From the NCBI RefSeq assembly GCF_014851905.1, contig NZ_JACVAQ010000002.1, positions 1,116,001 through 1,180,000 of the forward strand: a DNA stretch of 64,000 nt, read 5' to 3'. Below the pieces are notes generated by a model. That model worked only from the letters and a program-made list of their open reading frames with translations. It did no database searches and was not told the DNA's origin. The stretch is from Pseudomonas sp. PDM14. GTDB taxonomy: Bacteria > Pseudomonadota > Gammaproteobacteria > Pseudomonadales > Pseudomonadaceae. A program made the position numbers and the translations under genes. Positions 25,308 to 38,200 of the stretch are shown here, piece by piece. Within the stretch, counting starts at the first letter, position 1. Every line of letters begins with the position of its first letter.

Positions 25308-27453
25308 TGATCTGCCCCTTCTTCAGCGCTTCCATGACCGTGCTTTTCGGGCCGTCGGCGATGATTTCGCCACGGTCGACGATGATCAGCCGGTCCACCA
25401 GCGACAGCATCGAGGAACGGTGCGTGACCAGCAGCAGGGTCTTGCTGCCGATCACCGCGCTCAGGCGCTGCTTGAGGCGCTCTTCACCAGGGTTGTCCAT
25501 GGCGCTGGTCGGCTCGTCCAGCAGCAGGATCGGCGGATCGAGCAACAGCGCACGGGCCAGCGCCACGTTCTGCCGCTGACCACCGGAAAGGTTCTGACCC
25601 CGCTCGCCAACCTGCAGCTCGTAGCCCTTGGCGTGCAGCCGTACGAACTCGTGCACGCCGGCCAGCTCGGACGCCTGCAGGACCAGCTCGTCTTCGACAT
25701 AGCGGGCGCCGGACATCAGGTTGTCGCGCAAGGTGCCGGAGAACAGCTGGATGTCCTGCGGCACGTAGCCGATGTTGTGGCGCAGGTCGCTGACGTCCAG
25801 CTGGCGCACGTCGATGCCATCCACCAGCAAGCTGCCGGAATCGGCCTGGTGCAGGCCGACGATCAGCTTGGCCAGCGAGCTCTTGCCCGAGCCGCTGCGG
25901 CCGATGATGCCGATCTTCTCGCCGGGGCGAACCACCAGGTTGATGTTCTTCAGCGCGGCCTGCTGCTGGTCCGGATAATGGAAATCCAGCTGGCGGAATT
26001 CGATGGCACCCTGCAGCGCCTGGCGCTTGAGCGGGCGCTCGTCGGGCTGGCGCTCCTGCGGCAGGTCCATCATCTGGTTGACCGAGCCCATGGTGACGCG
26101 CGCCTGCTGGTAGCGGGTGAGCAGGCCGGACATCTGCGTCAGCGGGCCGAGTGCGCGGCCGCTGAGCATGTAGCAGGCGATCAGGCCACCCATGCTCAGG
26201 TTGCCGTCGATGATCTGGTACACGCCAAAGACGATGACGATCACCCCGGCCATCTGCTGCAGCAGCACGGTGGCGTTCATCGCCAGGCTCGACAGCATGC
26301 GCACGCGCAGTTCGAGGCGACTCAGCGTGCCGATGGTCTGCTCCCACAGGTACTGGCGCTCGCTCTCGGCGTTGTTGACCTTGACCGCATCGAGGCCGGA
26401 CAGGGTTTCGATCAGGCTCGACTGGCGCTCGGCGGCCAGCGCCATGGTGCGCTCCATGGTTTCCGCCATCGGGCGCTGCAGGCTCCAGCTGATCAAGGCC
26501 GCCAAGGGGAATGCCAGCAGCGGAATCCACACCAGGTGACCGCCGAGCATGGCGATCACCGCGAGGATCAGGATGGTGAACGGCAGGTCAATGATGCTGG
26601 TCATCGTCAGCGAAGCGAGGAAGTCGCGCAGCGACTGAAACTCATGGATGTTCTGCGCGAAGCTGCCGACCCGCGCAGGGCGGTACTTCATGGACATGCC
26701 GGCGATGCGTTCGAACAGCGTGGCGGAAATGATCAGGTCGGTCTTCTTGCCGGCCAGGTCCAGGCACAGGCTGCGCAGGGTCTTCAGCAGCAGGTCGAAG
26801 GCGAAGGCGCCGGTCACACCGATGGCCAGCACCCACAAGGTGGCAGCAGCTTGGTTGGGCACGACGCGGTCGTAGACGTTCATCACGAACAGTGGCGTGA
26901 CCAGGCCGATCAGGTTGATCAGCAGGCTGGCGGCGACGGCGTCGACATACAGCCAGCGCGAACGCTTGAGGGTGTCGCGAAACCAGGACGTGGTACGCGG
27001 AATCAGCTCGCCGCGGTTGAGATCGAATTTGTGCTGCGGCTGGGCGAAGAACACCTGGCCACTGTAATCGTCGTTCAGCGCTTCCAGGCTGACCAGCACT
27101 TCGCCGCCCTCGCTCTCGCAGGGCATGACCCGGGCACGCTTCTCCTCGTCCCAGCCCAGCAGCAAGGCGCTGCGCCCGTCGCGCAGCAACAGCAGCGCGG
27201 GCATGGCGATGGCCGGAATCTGCTGCAGGTCGCGGCGCAGCCAGCGCCCCTGCAGGCCGGCACGCGCAGCAGCGCGCGGCAGCAGATCGGCACTCAGGCG
27301 TTGTTCGGGTAACGGCAACCCCGCCGTCAGCATGGCGCGGCTGACCGACTTCTGATGCAGGAGGCAAAGCGACAGCAAGCTGTCCAGCAGTGGATCGTCA
27401 TAGCGGTCCCGAGGGTCGCTACGGGTCTGGGTCTGACTGATATCTACTGCCAC
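25297..27453 (-). CDS. lapB: LapB, type I secretion ABC transporter
   Basis: Inner-membrane ABC exporter for the LapA adhesin. The GTG at 27453 gives a 718-residue protein starting VAVDISQTQTRSDPRD; upstream codons to 27525 lack family character. Order: a C39-like domain that appears to lack the catalytic Cys (starting DDPLLDSLLSLCLLHQKSVS), five or six membrane helices from about residue 165, then the ATPase domain. The ATPase has Walker A GRSGSGKSSLAK, signature LSGGQRQNVALARALL and Walker B ILLLDEPTSAMD. A degenerate C39 domain is typical of RTX exporters that bind but do not cut their substrate. Confidence 0.94.
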   Translation of the reverse strand: MAVDISQTQTRSDPRDRYDDPLLDSLLSLCLLHQKSVSRAMLTAGLPLPEQRLSADLLPRAAARAGLQGRWLRRDLQQIPAIAMPALLLLRDGRSALLLGWDEEKRARVMPCESEGGEVLVSLEALNDDYSGQVFFAQPQHKFDLNRGELIPRTTSWFRDTLKRSRWLYVDAVAASLLINLIGLVTPLFVMNVYDRVVPNQAAATLWVLAIGVTGAFAFDLLLKTLRSLCLDLAGKKTDLIISATLFERIAGMSMKYRPARVGSFAQNIHEFQSLRDFLASLTMTSIIDLPFTILILAVIAMLGGHLVWIPLLAFPLAALISWSLQRPMAETMERTMALAAERQSSLIETLSGLDAVKVNNAESERQYLWEQTIGTLSRLELRVRMLSSLAMNATVLLQQMAGVIVIVFGVYQIIDGNLSMGGLIACYMLSGRALGPLTQMSGLLTRYQQARVTMGSVNQMMDLPQERQPDERPLKRQALQGAIEFRQLDFHYPDQQQAALKNINLVVRPGEKIGIIGRSGSGKSSLAKLIVGLHQADSGSLLVDGIDVRQLDVSDLRHNIGYVPQDIQLFSGTLRDNLMSGARYVEDELVLQASELAGVHEFVRLHAKGYELQVGERGQNLSGGQRQNVALARALLLDPPILLLDEPTSAMDNPGEERLKQRLSAVIGSKTLLLVTHRSSMLSLVDRLIIVDRGEIIADGPKSTVMEALKKGQISVG

Positions 27454-27577
27454 AGGGGTCACTCTTGCGCCGGGGAAAGCTGACTCAAAGCCACGGGGAG
27501 CATAGACCGGAACCCACCAGCGCAAGGTCTGGAACCTTGCACGGGTGTGGCTCGCGATGCATCGGCCGGCGAGGGAC

Positions 27578-28927
27578 TCAGTTCAGACCTGGCAGCGTCG
27601 CTTCGGTCTGGATCTCGTCCAGCGGTGCGGAGGCCATCGGTGCAACCACGCCCTGACTCTTGAGCAGCGCGCCTATGGTGGCCTTGATGCGGTACTGAGT
27701 AAACAGCTCCGTGAAGCGAACTTCTTCCAGTCGACGAGATGCAGTGAACAGCTCGTTCTCGCTGTCCAGCAGGTCGAGCAAGGTGCGCTCGCCGAGGCTG
27801 AATTGCTTCTGGTAGGACTCACGCACGCGGCTGCTGTGGTCGACGTACTGTTGCGCGATGGGCAGTTGCTGACGGGCATTTTCCAGGGCGTTCCAGGCCA
27901 GGCCCAGTTCCTCGTTGAGAACCCGCAGGGCGTTGTTACGGATGTCCATCGCCTGGTTGGTCAGGTGTGCCTTGGATTGCAGGTCGGCCTTGTTGCTGCC
28001 ACCGGCAAACAGGTTGTAGCGCATGCGCACCATCGCCTGCCATTCGTTCGAGTGACCGGTCACGCCATCGATGTTGTTGTCGGCACCGTGCGACAGCTCG
28101 GCGTCGAAACGCGGGTAGAACGGCGACTTGGCGGCTTCGTACTGCTGCTCGGTGGCCTTAACGTCGGCCTCGGCGGAGCGCAGCAGCGGGTTGTTGGCGA
28201 GCATTTCACTGCGCGCAGCCTGCAGGTCCGCCGGCAGTTGGCCCAGCAGGCCGGCCGGCAGGCTCAGTTCGGTCGGCTCGAGACCCACCACGCTGTAGTA
28301 GTTGACCCGCGCATCGGCGAGGTTGGTCTGCTCGGTGATCAGGTTGTTGCGCGCCTGCGCCAGACGCGCTTCGGCCTGGTCGAGGTCAGCCATGCGCCCG
28401 ACGCCGCGCTCGCTGCGCAGGGAGATCTGGTCGTAGATACGCTCGTGGCTGCTCAGGTTGTTCTGCGCCAGACGCACCATCTCTTCACGGTTGATCACGT
28501 CGATGTAGGCACGCACTACATCCAGCGCGGTGCGCTCGGAAGTCCCCATCAGTTCATAGGCGCGCGCGTTGACGGTGGCACGCTGGCGAGCGACCTCACT
28601 CTTGGTGGCAAAACCGTCGAACAGCATCTGCTGCAAGCGCAGGCTGGACTCGCCGCGCGTCAGGGTTTCATAGGAATGATCACCACCACCGCGAGTGCCC
28701 GGACTGTCGGTTCCTTCGCGGCCATAACCGGCCAGCAGGTCGACTCGCGGAAGGTAGCCGCCCTTGGCTACATTCATCTGTTCTTCCACGGACAAACGGG
28801 CATTTACGCCGGCCTGGATCTCCGGATGGTTTTCCAGGGCACCCTGGATGGCTTCGCTCAGTGTCTGAGCCTGGGCAGAAAGAGAAAGAGTGAAGATCAA
28901 CGGCAACGCGACGGATGAAAAACGCAT
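27578..28927 (-). CDS. lapE: LapE, TolC-family outer membrane channel
   Basis: Outer-membrane component of the type I system, 449 residues. It has a signal peptide (SSVALPLIFTLSLSAQAQ) and two TolC-type repeats. The first opens TLSEAIQGALENHPEIQAG; the second contains LLRSAEADVKATEQQYEAAKSPFYPRFDAEL. The late QFSLGERTLLDLLDSENEL is a strong TolC/LapE marker. It is the first gene of the secretion operon, 124 bases before lapB. The upstream 333-base AT-rich region is shared with the divergent adhesin. Confidence 0.92.
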   Translation of the reverse strand: MRFSSVALPLIFTLSLSAQAQTLSEAIQGALENHPEIQAGVNARLSVEEQMNVAKGGYLPRVDLLAGYGREGTDSPGTRGGGDHSYETLTRGESSLRLQQMLFDGFATKSEVARQRATVNARAYELMGTSERTALDVVRAYIDVINREEMVRLAQNNLSSHERIYDQISLRSERGVGRMADLDQAEARLAQARNNLITEQTNLADARVNYYSVVGLEPTELSLPAGLLGQLPADLQAARSEMLANNPLLRSAEADVKATEQQYEAAKSPFYPRFDAELSHGADNNIDGVTGHSNEWQAMVRMRYNLFAGGSNKADLQSKAHLTNQAMDIRNNALRVLNEELGLAWNALENARQQLPIAQQYVDHSSRVRESYQKQFSLGERTLLDLLDSENELFTASRRLEEVRFTELFTQYRIKATIGALLKSQGVVAPMASAPLDEIQTEATLPGLN

Positions 28928-29260
28928 GATGAATGAAAGTCCCTAGTGCAGTGGCAAGACGGGTAGGCGCAGCTGAAAAGTCGCTTAAAAGCCCCTTATT
29001 AATGGCGCTGATTAAGCCGCCGCATTAAAGCGACGCAGTTCACAAAATAAACTTATCGATATCAAAGTGACATCAGGGGTGGCGATTGTTTATGATCATC
29101 AGCGAGCGGTCAATACTTTGGCATATTATCAATTCCAAATCGAAATAAGCCATTTTTCTGGCGAGTGTTTTTTGTCACCTGATTAATCGATTTTTGACGC
29201 CTACCCCTACACTATCTGCGTGCGCAACGGACTAAGTGCGCAGCCTTAAGGAGCAAACCC
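28928..29260. promoter_or_regulatory. shared lapE/lapA regulatory region
   Basis: Gene-free 333 bases, clearly more AT-rich than its surroundings. GTCAATACTTTGGC at 29109-29122 resembles FleQ-type GTCA-N-TAAA-TTGAC sites, a visual resemblance only. A strong AAGGAG ribosome site precedes the adhesin ATG. No palindromic repeat element or small gene is seen. Confidence 0.5.
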
Positions 29261-32200
29261 ATGAGTGTTGTCGCCATCATCAAGAGCATCGTTGGCCAGG
29301 TTTTCGCCGTCTCTGTGGACGGATTCAAACGCCAGGTCTTCGAAGGCGACCAACTGCTCGCAGGTGAACAGCTCCTCACTGCCGCTGGCGGCAGCGCCAC
29401 ACTGCAACTGGTGAATGGCGACGTCATTCAGCTCGGTGCCAACGCCACCTGGCAGGCCGGCAATTCCGATACGGCAACGGCCGCAGACGACCAACCGAGC
29501 GGCGATCTGGAGCAGGCACTGGCAGCCGGCTTCGACCCTACCACGCAACTGGATGAAACCGCCGCGGGCGCAGCAGCCGGCGGTGCGGGCGGTGCAGCAG
29601 GTGGCGGCCACAGCTTCGTGGTGCTGGATGCGACCGGCCAGCAGTTGGATCCGACCATCGGCTTCCAGACCGAGGGACTTGGCTTCGACGGTGTGGCACA
29701 GGATGAGCTGAACGGTTTCGCTGACACGAATACTGCGCGTGCCGTGCAACCTAACCGCGCGCCGACGGCTCAGGCCGACACATTCACCGTCAATGAAGAC
29801 GGCACCATCACCATCGACGTGCTCGGCAACGACAGCGACGCCGACGGCGACACCCTGAGTATTTCCCAGGTCGACGGCCAGGCCATCGCCGAAGGCGGCA
29901 CGGTCAACGTCAGCAATGGCTCGGTCACACTGACCAACGGCCAGCTGGTCTTCACCCCGAACGCCAATTACAACGGCCCGGCCAGCTTCACCTACACCGT
30001 GACCGATGGCGCACTCAGCGCAACCGGCACAGTCAGCGGCACGGTCACGCCGGTCAATGATGCACCGGTAGCCGTCAACGACAGCCTCACCGCCACCGAA
30101 GATACCCCCGTCACCTTCTCCGCGGCTGATCTGCTCAGCAATGACAGCGACATCGATGGCGACACCCTGACCATTGCCAGCGTTACCAGCGGCAATGGCG
30201 GTACCGCTGTGCTCAACGCGGATGGCACGGTGACCTTTACCCCGAACACCAACTTCAATGGCACGGCGGACTTCACCTACACCGTCACCGACGGCAGCCT
30301 GGTATCCAATACCGCTACTGCCACCATCACCGTTGCAGCTGTGAACGACGCACCGGTAGCCGTCAACGACAGCATCGTTGTCACCGAAGACACCCCGTTC
30401 ACCGGCAACCTGCTGACCAATGACACCGACGTCGATGGCGACTCGCTCAGCGTTACCCAGTTCAGCCTTACTGCCCTGCCCGCCTTCACTTTTGCTGCTG
30501 GCAGCACCGCGACCATTCCGTTCGTTGGCCGCCTGACTGTCGCCAGCGACGGTACCTTCACCTTCACGCCAAGCGCGAACTACGCGGGTCCGGTGCCGCA
30601 GTTCACCTATACCCTCAGCGACGGCTCGCTGACGGATACGGCCACCCTGAACATCAGCATCACTGCGGTGAACGATGCGCCAGTCAACAATGCTCCGGGG
30701 GCAGTGAGCGTCAACGAAGACGCCACGTTGCGCCTGAACGGCGGCAACCGCATCAGTGTCGGCGATGTGGACAACCTCAATCTGAGCACCACGCTGAGCG
30801 TCGAGCACGGTATCCTGACGCTGGCCAATATCCCCGGCATCACCATCACCGGTAGCGGCACCGACACCATCACCCTGTCGGGCAATCAGCTGCTGATCAA
30901 TCTCGCCCTCAACGGCCTGCGCTACATCCCCGACGCCAATTACAACGGTGCCGACCAGCTGACCATCACCACTACCGATGGCAGCCTGAGCGATGTAGAC
31001 ACCGTCGCCATCACCGTCAACCCGGTGAACGATGCCCCCACCAACTCGCCAGTGACCCTCACCGCCATCGCGGAAGACAGTGGCCCTCGCGTGATCACCC
31101 AGGCCGAGCTGCTGGGTAACGCCAGCGACATCGACAGCCCAACACTGACCGCCAGCAACCTGAGCATCAGCACCGGTAATGGCACCCTGGTCGACAATGG
31201 CGACGGCACGTGGACCTACACCCCTGCCGCCAACGATGACACGCAAGTCAGCTTCACCTATACGGTCAGCGACGGCGTCGCATCGGTGCCTGGCAGTGCC
31301 AGCCTGGACATCACCCCGGTCAATGATGCACCGACCGCCGTCAATGACAGCTTCGTCGTCACCGAAGACACGCCTTTCACTGGTAACCTGCTGACCAACG
31401 ATTCCGACATCGAGGGAGATTCACTCAGCGTTACCCAGTTCAGCATCACTGCGCTGCCCATCTTCACGTTTGCCGCCGGCAGCACTGCAACCATCCCCTT
31501 AGTCGGTCAACTGACGGTCGCCAGCGACGGTACCTTCACCTTCACACCGGCTCCTAACTACAACGGCCCGGTGCCGCAGTTCACCTATACCCTCAGCGAT
31601 GGCTCACTCACCGACACGGCCACGCTGAACCTCAGCGTCGCTGCCGTGAACGATGCACCGGTCAACAACGTACCGGGCGCCCAGAGTGTCAATGAAGATG
31701 GCTCGCTGCGTCTGAACGGCGGCAACCGCATCAGTGTCGGCGACGTGGACAATGCCAACCTGAGCACCACGCTCAGCGTCGAGCACGGCGTGCTGAATCT
31801 CAGCGGGTTCCCGGGCGTCACCATCAGCGGCAGCGGGACCAGCAGCCTCACGTTGTCCGGCAATCAGGTGCTGATCAACCTGGCACTCAATGGCCTGCGC
31901 TATGTCCCAAGCGCCAACTACAACGGCGCCGACAAACTGACCGTCACCACCACCGACGGTAGCCTGACCGATACCGACACCGTCGACATCACCGTCAATG
32001 CAGTTAACGACGCACCTGTCACCGTTGCCGACAGCATCGTCGTTGCCGAAGGCGGCACCGCAACCCTGTTGGTGGGGGGCGCCACCAGCCTGCTGGCCAA
32101 TGACACCGATGTCGATGGTGACGCCTTGACCGCCATACTGGTGTCCGGCCCCACCAACGGCACGCTGACCCTTAATGCCAACGGCACGTTCAGCTATACC

Positions 32201-35200
32201 CACAACGGCAGCGAAACCACCACCGACAGCTTTACCTATCGCGCCAACGACGGTACCGCCAACGGCAATATCGTGACCGTCAATATCGGCGTCACACCGG
32301 TCAACGATGCACCGGTTGCTAACGATGATTTCTATACCACCAACGAAGGCCAGCCTCTGGTTATTCCGTTCAGCACGCTGACAGTCAACGACACAGATGC
32401 TGATGGCGATACCCTGCATGTTGCCTCGGCATCCAACATTGTAAACGGCACCCTCTCTGTAGTGGGTGGCAACCTGGTCTTCACGCCTACTGCGGGCTTT
32501 AGCGGCACAGCAAGTTTTACGTATAGCGTAAGTGACGGAAAGGGGGGCAGCTCCTCGGCTACGGCATACATCACCGTTAACCCGGTGAACGATGCACCCG
32601 TCGCCGTCGCCGACAGCATTACCGTCGCCGAAGGCGGTACCGCCACCTTCCTGATCGGCGGTGCGACCAGCGTGCTGACAAACGACACTGATGCCGATGG
32701 TGATTCTCTGACCGCCATTCTGGTCACCGGCCCCATTAATGGCACGCTGACACTGAACGCCAACGGCACGTTCAGCTACACCCACAATGGCAGTGAAACC
32801 ACCACTGACAGCTTCACCTACAAGGTCAACGACGGCACCGTCGACGGCAACATCGTCACCGTCAACATCGGCGTCACACCGGTCAACGACGCGCCTGTTG
32901 CTAACAATGACACCGCGACAACCAACGAAAATGCCTCCGTCACTATCGCCGTTCGCTCCAACGATACCGACGCGGAAGGCAATTCACTGACCGTCACCGG
33001 AGTCACCCAGGGCGCTAACGGCTCTGTAGTGATCGACGCCGTAACGGGCAATCCGATCTACACCCCCAACGCAGGCTTCGTGGGCTCGGACAGCTTCACT
33101 TACACGATCAGTGACGGGAACAGCACGTCTTCGGCGACGGTAAATATCACCGTCGTCGACGTACTGCCGACCGTGACCATCGCCGACATCACCACCACCG
33201 CCGACAACACCCCGACCTTCAGCGGCACTTCGTCCAATACTTCGGGCAACCTGACCCTGACCGTCAACGGTTCCGACTACACCGTTACCCCGAACGCCGA
33301 TGGCACCTGGTCCTTCACCCTGCCAACCAACGCTGCGCTGGCAGACGGTGACTACACCGCCACCATCAAAGGCAGCGATGCACAGGGCAACGAGGCCGAT
33401 GACAGCGACGCCTTCACTGTCGACGTACTGCCGACCGTGGCCAGCATCGTCATCGCCGACCCGGCCCTGAGCATCGGTGAGACCACCAGCGTCACCATCA
33501 CCTTTACCGAAGCCGTCAAAGACTTCGATAACAACGATGTCACCGTGCAGAACGGTACCCTCGGCACCCTCACCAGCACCGACGGTGGCGTGACCTGGAC
33601 CGGGACCTTCACCCCGACAGCCAACATCGAAGACACCACCAACGTCGTCACCATCGGCACCGGTTACACCGATACCGTGGGCAACGCCGGTAGCGCCGCT
33701 ACCAGCGACAACTACACCGTCGACACCAAAGCCCCGACCCTGAGCGTCGACATTGCGGCAACCAGCCTGGCCATGGGTGGCACCTCGACCGTCACCTTTA
33801 CCTTCTCCGAACCCCCGGTCGGCTTCGCCGTGGGCGATATCAGCTCGCCGAACGGCAACGTCAATAACCTGGTGCAGAACCCGACCAATCCGGCTGTCTG
33901 GACCGCAACCTTCACGCCGAACGCCAACTTCACCGGCACCGTGACCGTTAGCGTCGCTAATGGCACCTATACCGATGCTGCTGGCAACGCCGGCACCGGC
34001 GGTAGCGATTCGGTGGCCGTCGATACTGCAGCGCCGACAGCAGCCATCGACATCGTCAGCATCTCCGACGACACCGGCACTCCGGGCGATTTCATTACCC
34101 GCGACAGTACGCTGACCGTCAGCGGTACCGTTGGCACCCTGGGTAGTGGCGAGAAAGCACAGATCAGCATCGATGGTGGTGCTAACTGGACCGACCTGAC
34201 CGTCAGCAATGGCAACTGGAACTATGTCGACGGCCGTACCCTGGCGCTGGGTGACCACACCTATCAGGTACGCGTCGTGGACACCGCCGGCAACGTCGGC
34301 GCCAGCGACACACAGAAAGTGACAATCACCGCCAACCAGGACCCGGTTGCGGTAAACGACCCAGGCACACTGGGCGGCCTGACCGGCCAGTACTACGCCT
34401 ACCACGAAGGCCCGGACGGCGGAAACCTGAGCTCCCTGGCCCAGGTACGCACCTTCATCGGCGCCAACGCGGCAGATGCTTCGTTCGTTGCCAACAACAT
34501 CAACTACACGCTGAGCGGTGGTGACCTAGGCGGCAACAATAACCTGCAGTCCTTCCTGGGCTCCGATGCGGCTTCGCTGAATGGTGTCGACCCCGAGAAC
34601 AGCAGCGATGCCATCATTCGCCTGAGTGGCACCGTGCAGCTGCAGGCTGGTAGCTACCAGTTCCAGGTCCGTGCCGACGACGGCTACAGCATCCTGATCG
34701 ATGGGATCGTCGTCGCTCAGTTCGACGGCAACCAGTCGCCGAGCTCCAACAGTGGTGCATTCACCATCAACGACTCGGGCTCCCATACCATCGAGATCAT
34801 CTACTGGGATCAGGGCGGCCAGGCCGTGCTGCAACCGACACTGAGCTTCAATGGTGGGGCCTTCCAGACGCTGGACAAGTTCTCGCCGCACCAGGCCAAC
34901 TCGGCACTGGTAACCGCGGAAGACACCAGCCTGAATATTTCGGCGGCCACCCTGCTGGGCAACGACACCGATGCTGACGGCGACAGCCTGAGCATTGTCA
35001 GCGTTGGCAACCCAACTCATGGCACCGTCGTGCTCAACACGAATGGCAGCATCACGTTCACACCAGCCAGCAACTACTACGGCCCAGCCACATTCACCTA
35101 CGTGATCTCCGACGGCCATGGCGGCACCAGCACCGCCACGGTCACCGTCAACGTAACCTCGGTGAACGACGCGCCCGTTGCAGTCGCAGCGCCTGCATCC

Positions 35201-38200
35201 GGAAACGAAGACAGCGTTATCGCCGTAACCCTGAGCGGTACCGATGTGGACGGCACCGTCGCCAGCTTCAAGCTGGCCAGCATGGCTGCCAACGGCACTT
35301 TCTACAGCAACGCATCCGCCACCACTGCGCTGACCCTGAACAGCGTGATCAACGCTACCAGCAACGCAGCCACTATCTACTTCAAGCCCAACCAGGACTG
35401 GAACGGCAACACCAGCTTCCAGTTCACCGCCACCGACAACAACGGGGCCGTCAGTACCGCCACAACCGGCAACATCAACGTGATCTCCGTGAACGATGTA
35501 CCGGTGGCTGTCGCCACCCCAGCATCGGGCAACGAAGACAGCGTTATCGCCGTGACTCTGCGCGGCACTGACGTGGACGGCACCGTCGCCAGCTTCAAGC
35601 TGGCCAGCATGGCCGCCAACGGCACCTTCTACAGCGATTCCAGCGCCACGACAGCGCTGACCCTGAACAGCGTGATCAACGCTACCAGCAACGCAGCCAC
35701 TATTTACTTCAAGCCCAACCAGGACTGGAACGGCAACACCAGCTTCCAGTTCACCGCCACCGACAACAACGGCCTTGCCAGCCCGGCTGTTACCGGCAGC
35801 ATCACCGTCAACCCAGTCAACGATGCGCCTGTAACCCGCGCCGACAGCATTACCGTCGCCGAAGGCGGCACTGCGACCGTACTCGTGGGTGGGGCCACCA
35901 GCGTCCTGGCCAACGACACCGATGCCGAGAACAACACCCTGAGCGCAGTATTGGTTTCCGGGCCAGTCAACGGCATGCTGACCTTGAATGCCAATGGCAC
36001 CTTCAGCTATGTGCACAACGGCAGCGAGACCACTAGCGACAGCTTTACCTACCGGGCAAACGACGGCACAGCCAACGGCAACATCGTGACCGTCAACATC
36101 GGCGTCACGCCGGTCAACGATGCACCAACCACCACACCGGTGACCCTGACCGCCATCGCTGAAGACAGCGGTGCTCGGATCATCACCCAGGCTCAGTTAC
36201 TGGCCAACGCCAGCGACGTCGACGGCCCGAGCCTTACCGCTACCAACCTGAGCATCAGCTCTGGCAACGGCACGCTGGTCAACAACGGCAATGGCACCTG
36301 GTCATACACCCCAGCAGCCAACGACGACAGCAACGTGACGTTCAGCTACACCGTCACCGATGGGAGCGCCTCGGTTGCCGGCAGCGCCACGCTGGATATC
36401 ACCCCGGTCAACGATGCACCAACCACCACACCGGTGACCCTGGCCGCCATCGCTGAAGACAGCGGTGCTCGGATCATCACTCAGGCTCAGTTGCTGGCCA
36501 ACGCCAGCGACGTCGACGGCCCGAGCCTTACCGCTACCAACCTGAGCATCAGCTCCGGCAACGGCACGCTGGTCAACAACGGCAATGGCACCTGGTCATA
36601 CACCCCAGCAGCCAACGACGACAGCAACGTGACATTCAGCTACACCGTCACCGATGGCAGCGCCTCGGTTACCGGCAGCGCCACGATGGATATCACCCCG
36701 GTCAACGATGCGCCTGTAACCCGCGCCGACAGCATCACCGTCGCCGAAGGCGGTACCGCGACCACACTCGTAGGTGGGGCCACCAGCGTTCTGACCAATG
36801 ACAGCGATATCGAAAACAGCCCGCTGAATGCAGTGCTGGTCACCGGCCCAGCCAACGGCACCCTGACGCTGAATGCCAATGGCACCTTCAGCTACGTGCA
36901 CAACGGCAGCGAGACCACCAGCGACAGCTTTACCTACCGGGCGAATGACGGCGCTGCCAACGGCAACATCGTGACCGTCAACATCGGCGTCACGCCAGTC
37001 AATGATGCGCCGACGATTTCCGCCAGCAGCGCACGTGTGTCCGAGGAAGGCCTACCTGGCGGTCGCACTGACACCGCCGGGGTTTCCGACACCACCAACG
37101 CCACTACAGTCTCAGGCAAGATGAGTATCCAGGATGTTGATAGCAGCAGCCTGAGCGTCACCCTCAATGCCCCGACCGCGACGGTCACCTCCGGTGGTCA
37201 GACCGTTATCTGGGCCGGTGTCGGCACAGGCCTGCTGATTGGCTATGTAGGCAGTGCTGCCCCGGCCAACGAAGCCATCCGCGTCAGCATCGACAATAGC
37301 GGCAACTACAACGTCACCCTGTCGAAGCCGCTGGACCACAGTGGCGCCAATGTTGAAGACGTACTCCAGCTCGGCATCGGGGTAACTGTCAGCGATGGTG
37401 CGCTGTCTGCTAATAGCACCCTCACCGTGGGTATCGAAGACGACATGGCGAGCGGCGCCATCGTGCGCACCTTGGAGGTTCCGGTCGACACTATCGTCAT
37501 CAAGAACCTGCAAGGTGGCTGGACTGGCCAGACGTTCGACTCAGGCACGCAGTCTTCCACCACAGCCAACCGAGATACAGACAGCCTCACCGACGCCATC
37601 TACTGGGGCAACTCCGATGGTCGCTCAGGCTACGAGCTGGTGGACAACACTGCGCTGACCAACTCCACTGGGCAAACGGTCACTGCAGGATCACTCTTCA
37701 AGCTGGCGGACTTCTCGCACGTCAACCAGCCGGTAGACAGCGATATTGCATCGCTGGACAAGGTCAACATGACCATGAGCATGGATGTGGTCATCAACGG
37801 CACTACGGTCAAAGTACCGTTCACCGTACTGCTCGATCACACGGAAACACCGAACGGCAACAACTCCAACTCACTTGCCGCGCGCGACATCATCACTCTG
37901 CCGAGCCAGGACGTGACGGTGGTGCTAAACGGCCAGACTTACTCGTTCAGCCTCGAAGGCTTCAAAGACAGCACCGGCAGTATCGTAAACACGATCTACA
38001 CCAACGAAAATGCAACCAGCACTTTCGAGGTTTACGGCAGCCTCAATACCACCCTGGCTATGCCGAGTGTCTCCGGTAGCGTTGCCGGTACCGCAGGCGC
38101 GGATGGCTTCGGTAGTGTGACCTGGGGCAACCTGGCCAATGACTACGGCACCCTGACCACCACAGCCGACGGCGGCTACCGCTTCGTCCTTAACGAGGCC

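Noticed and set aside
29246..31246. Long open frames on the minus strand opposite lapA (also 32984-34405 and 34526-36016)
   Set aside because: They mirror the repeated, compositionally biased codons of the adhesin, have no ribosome sites and show no protein family character.
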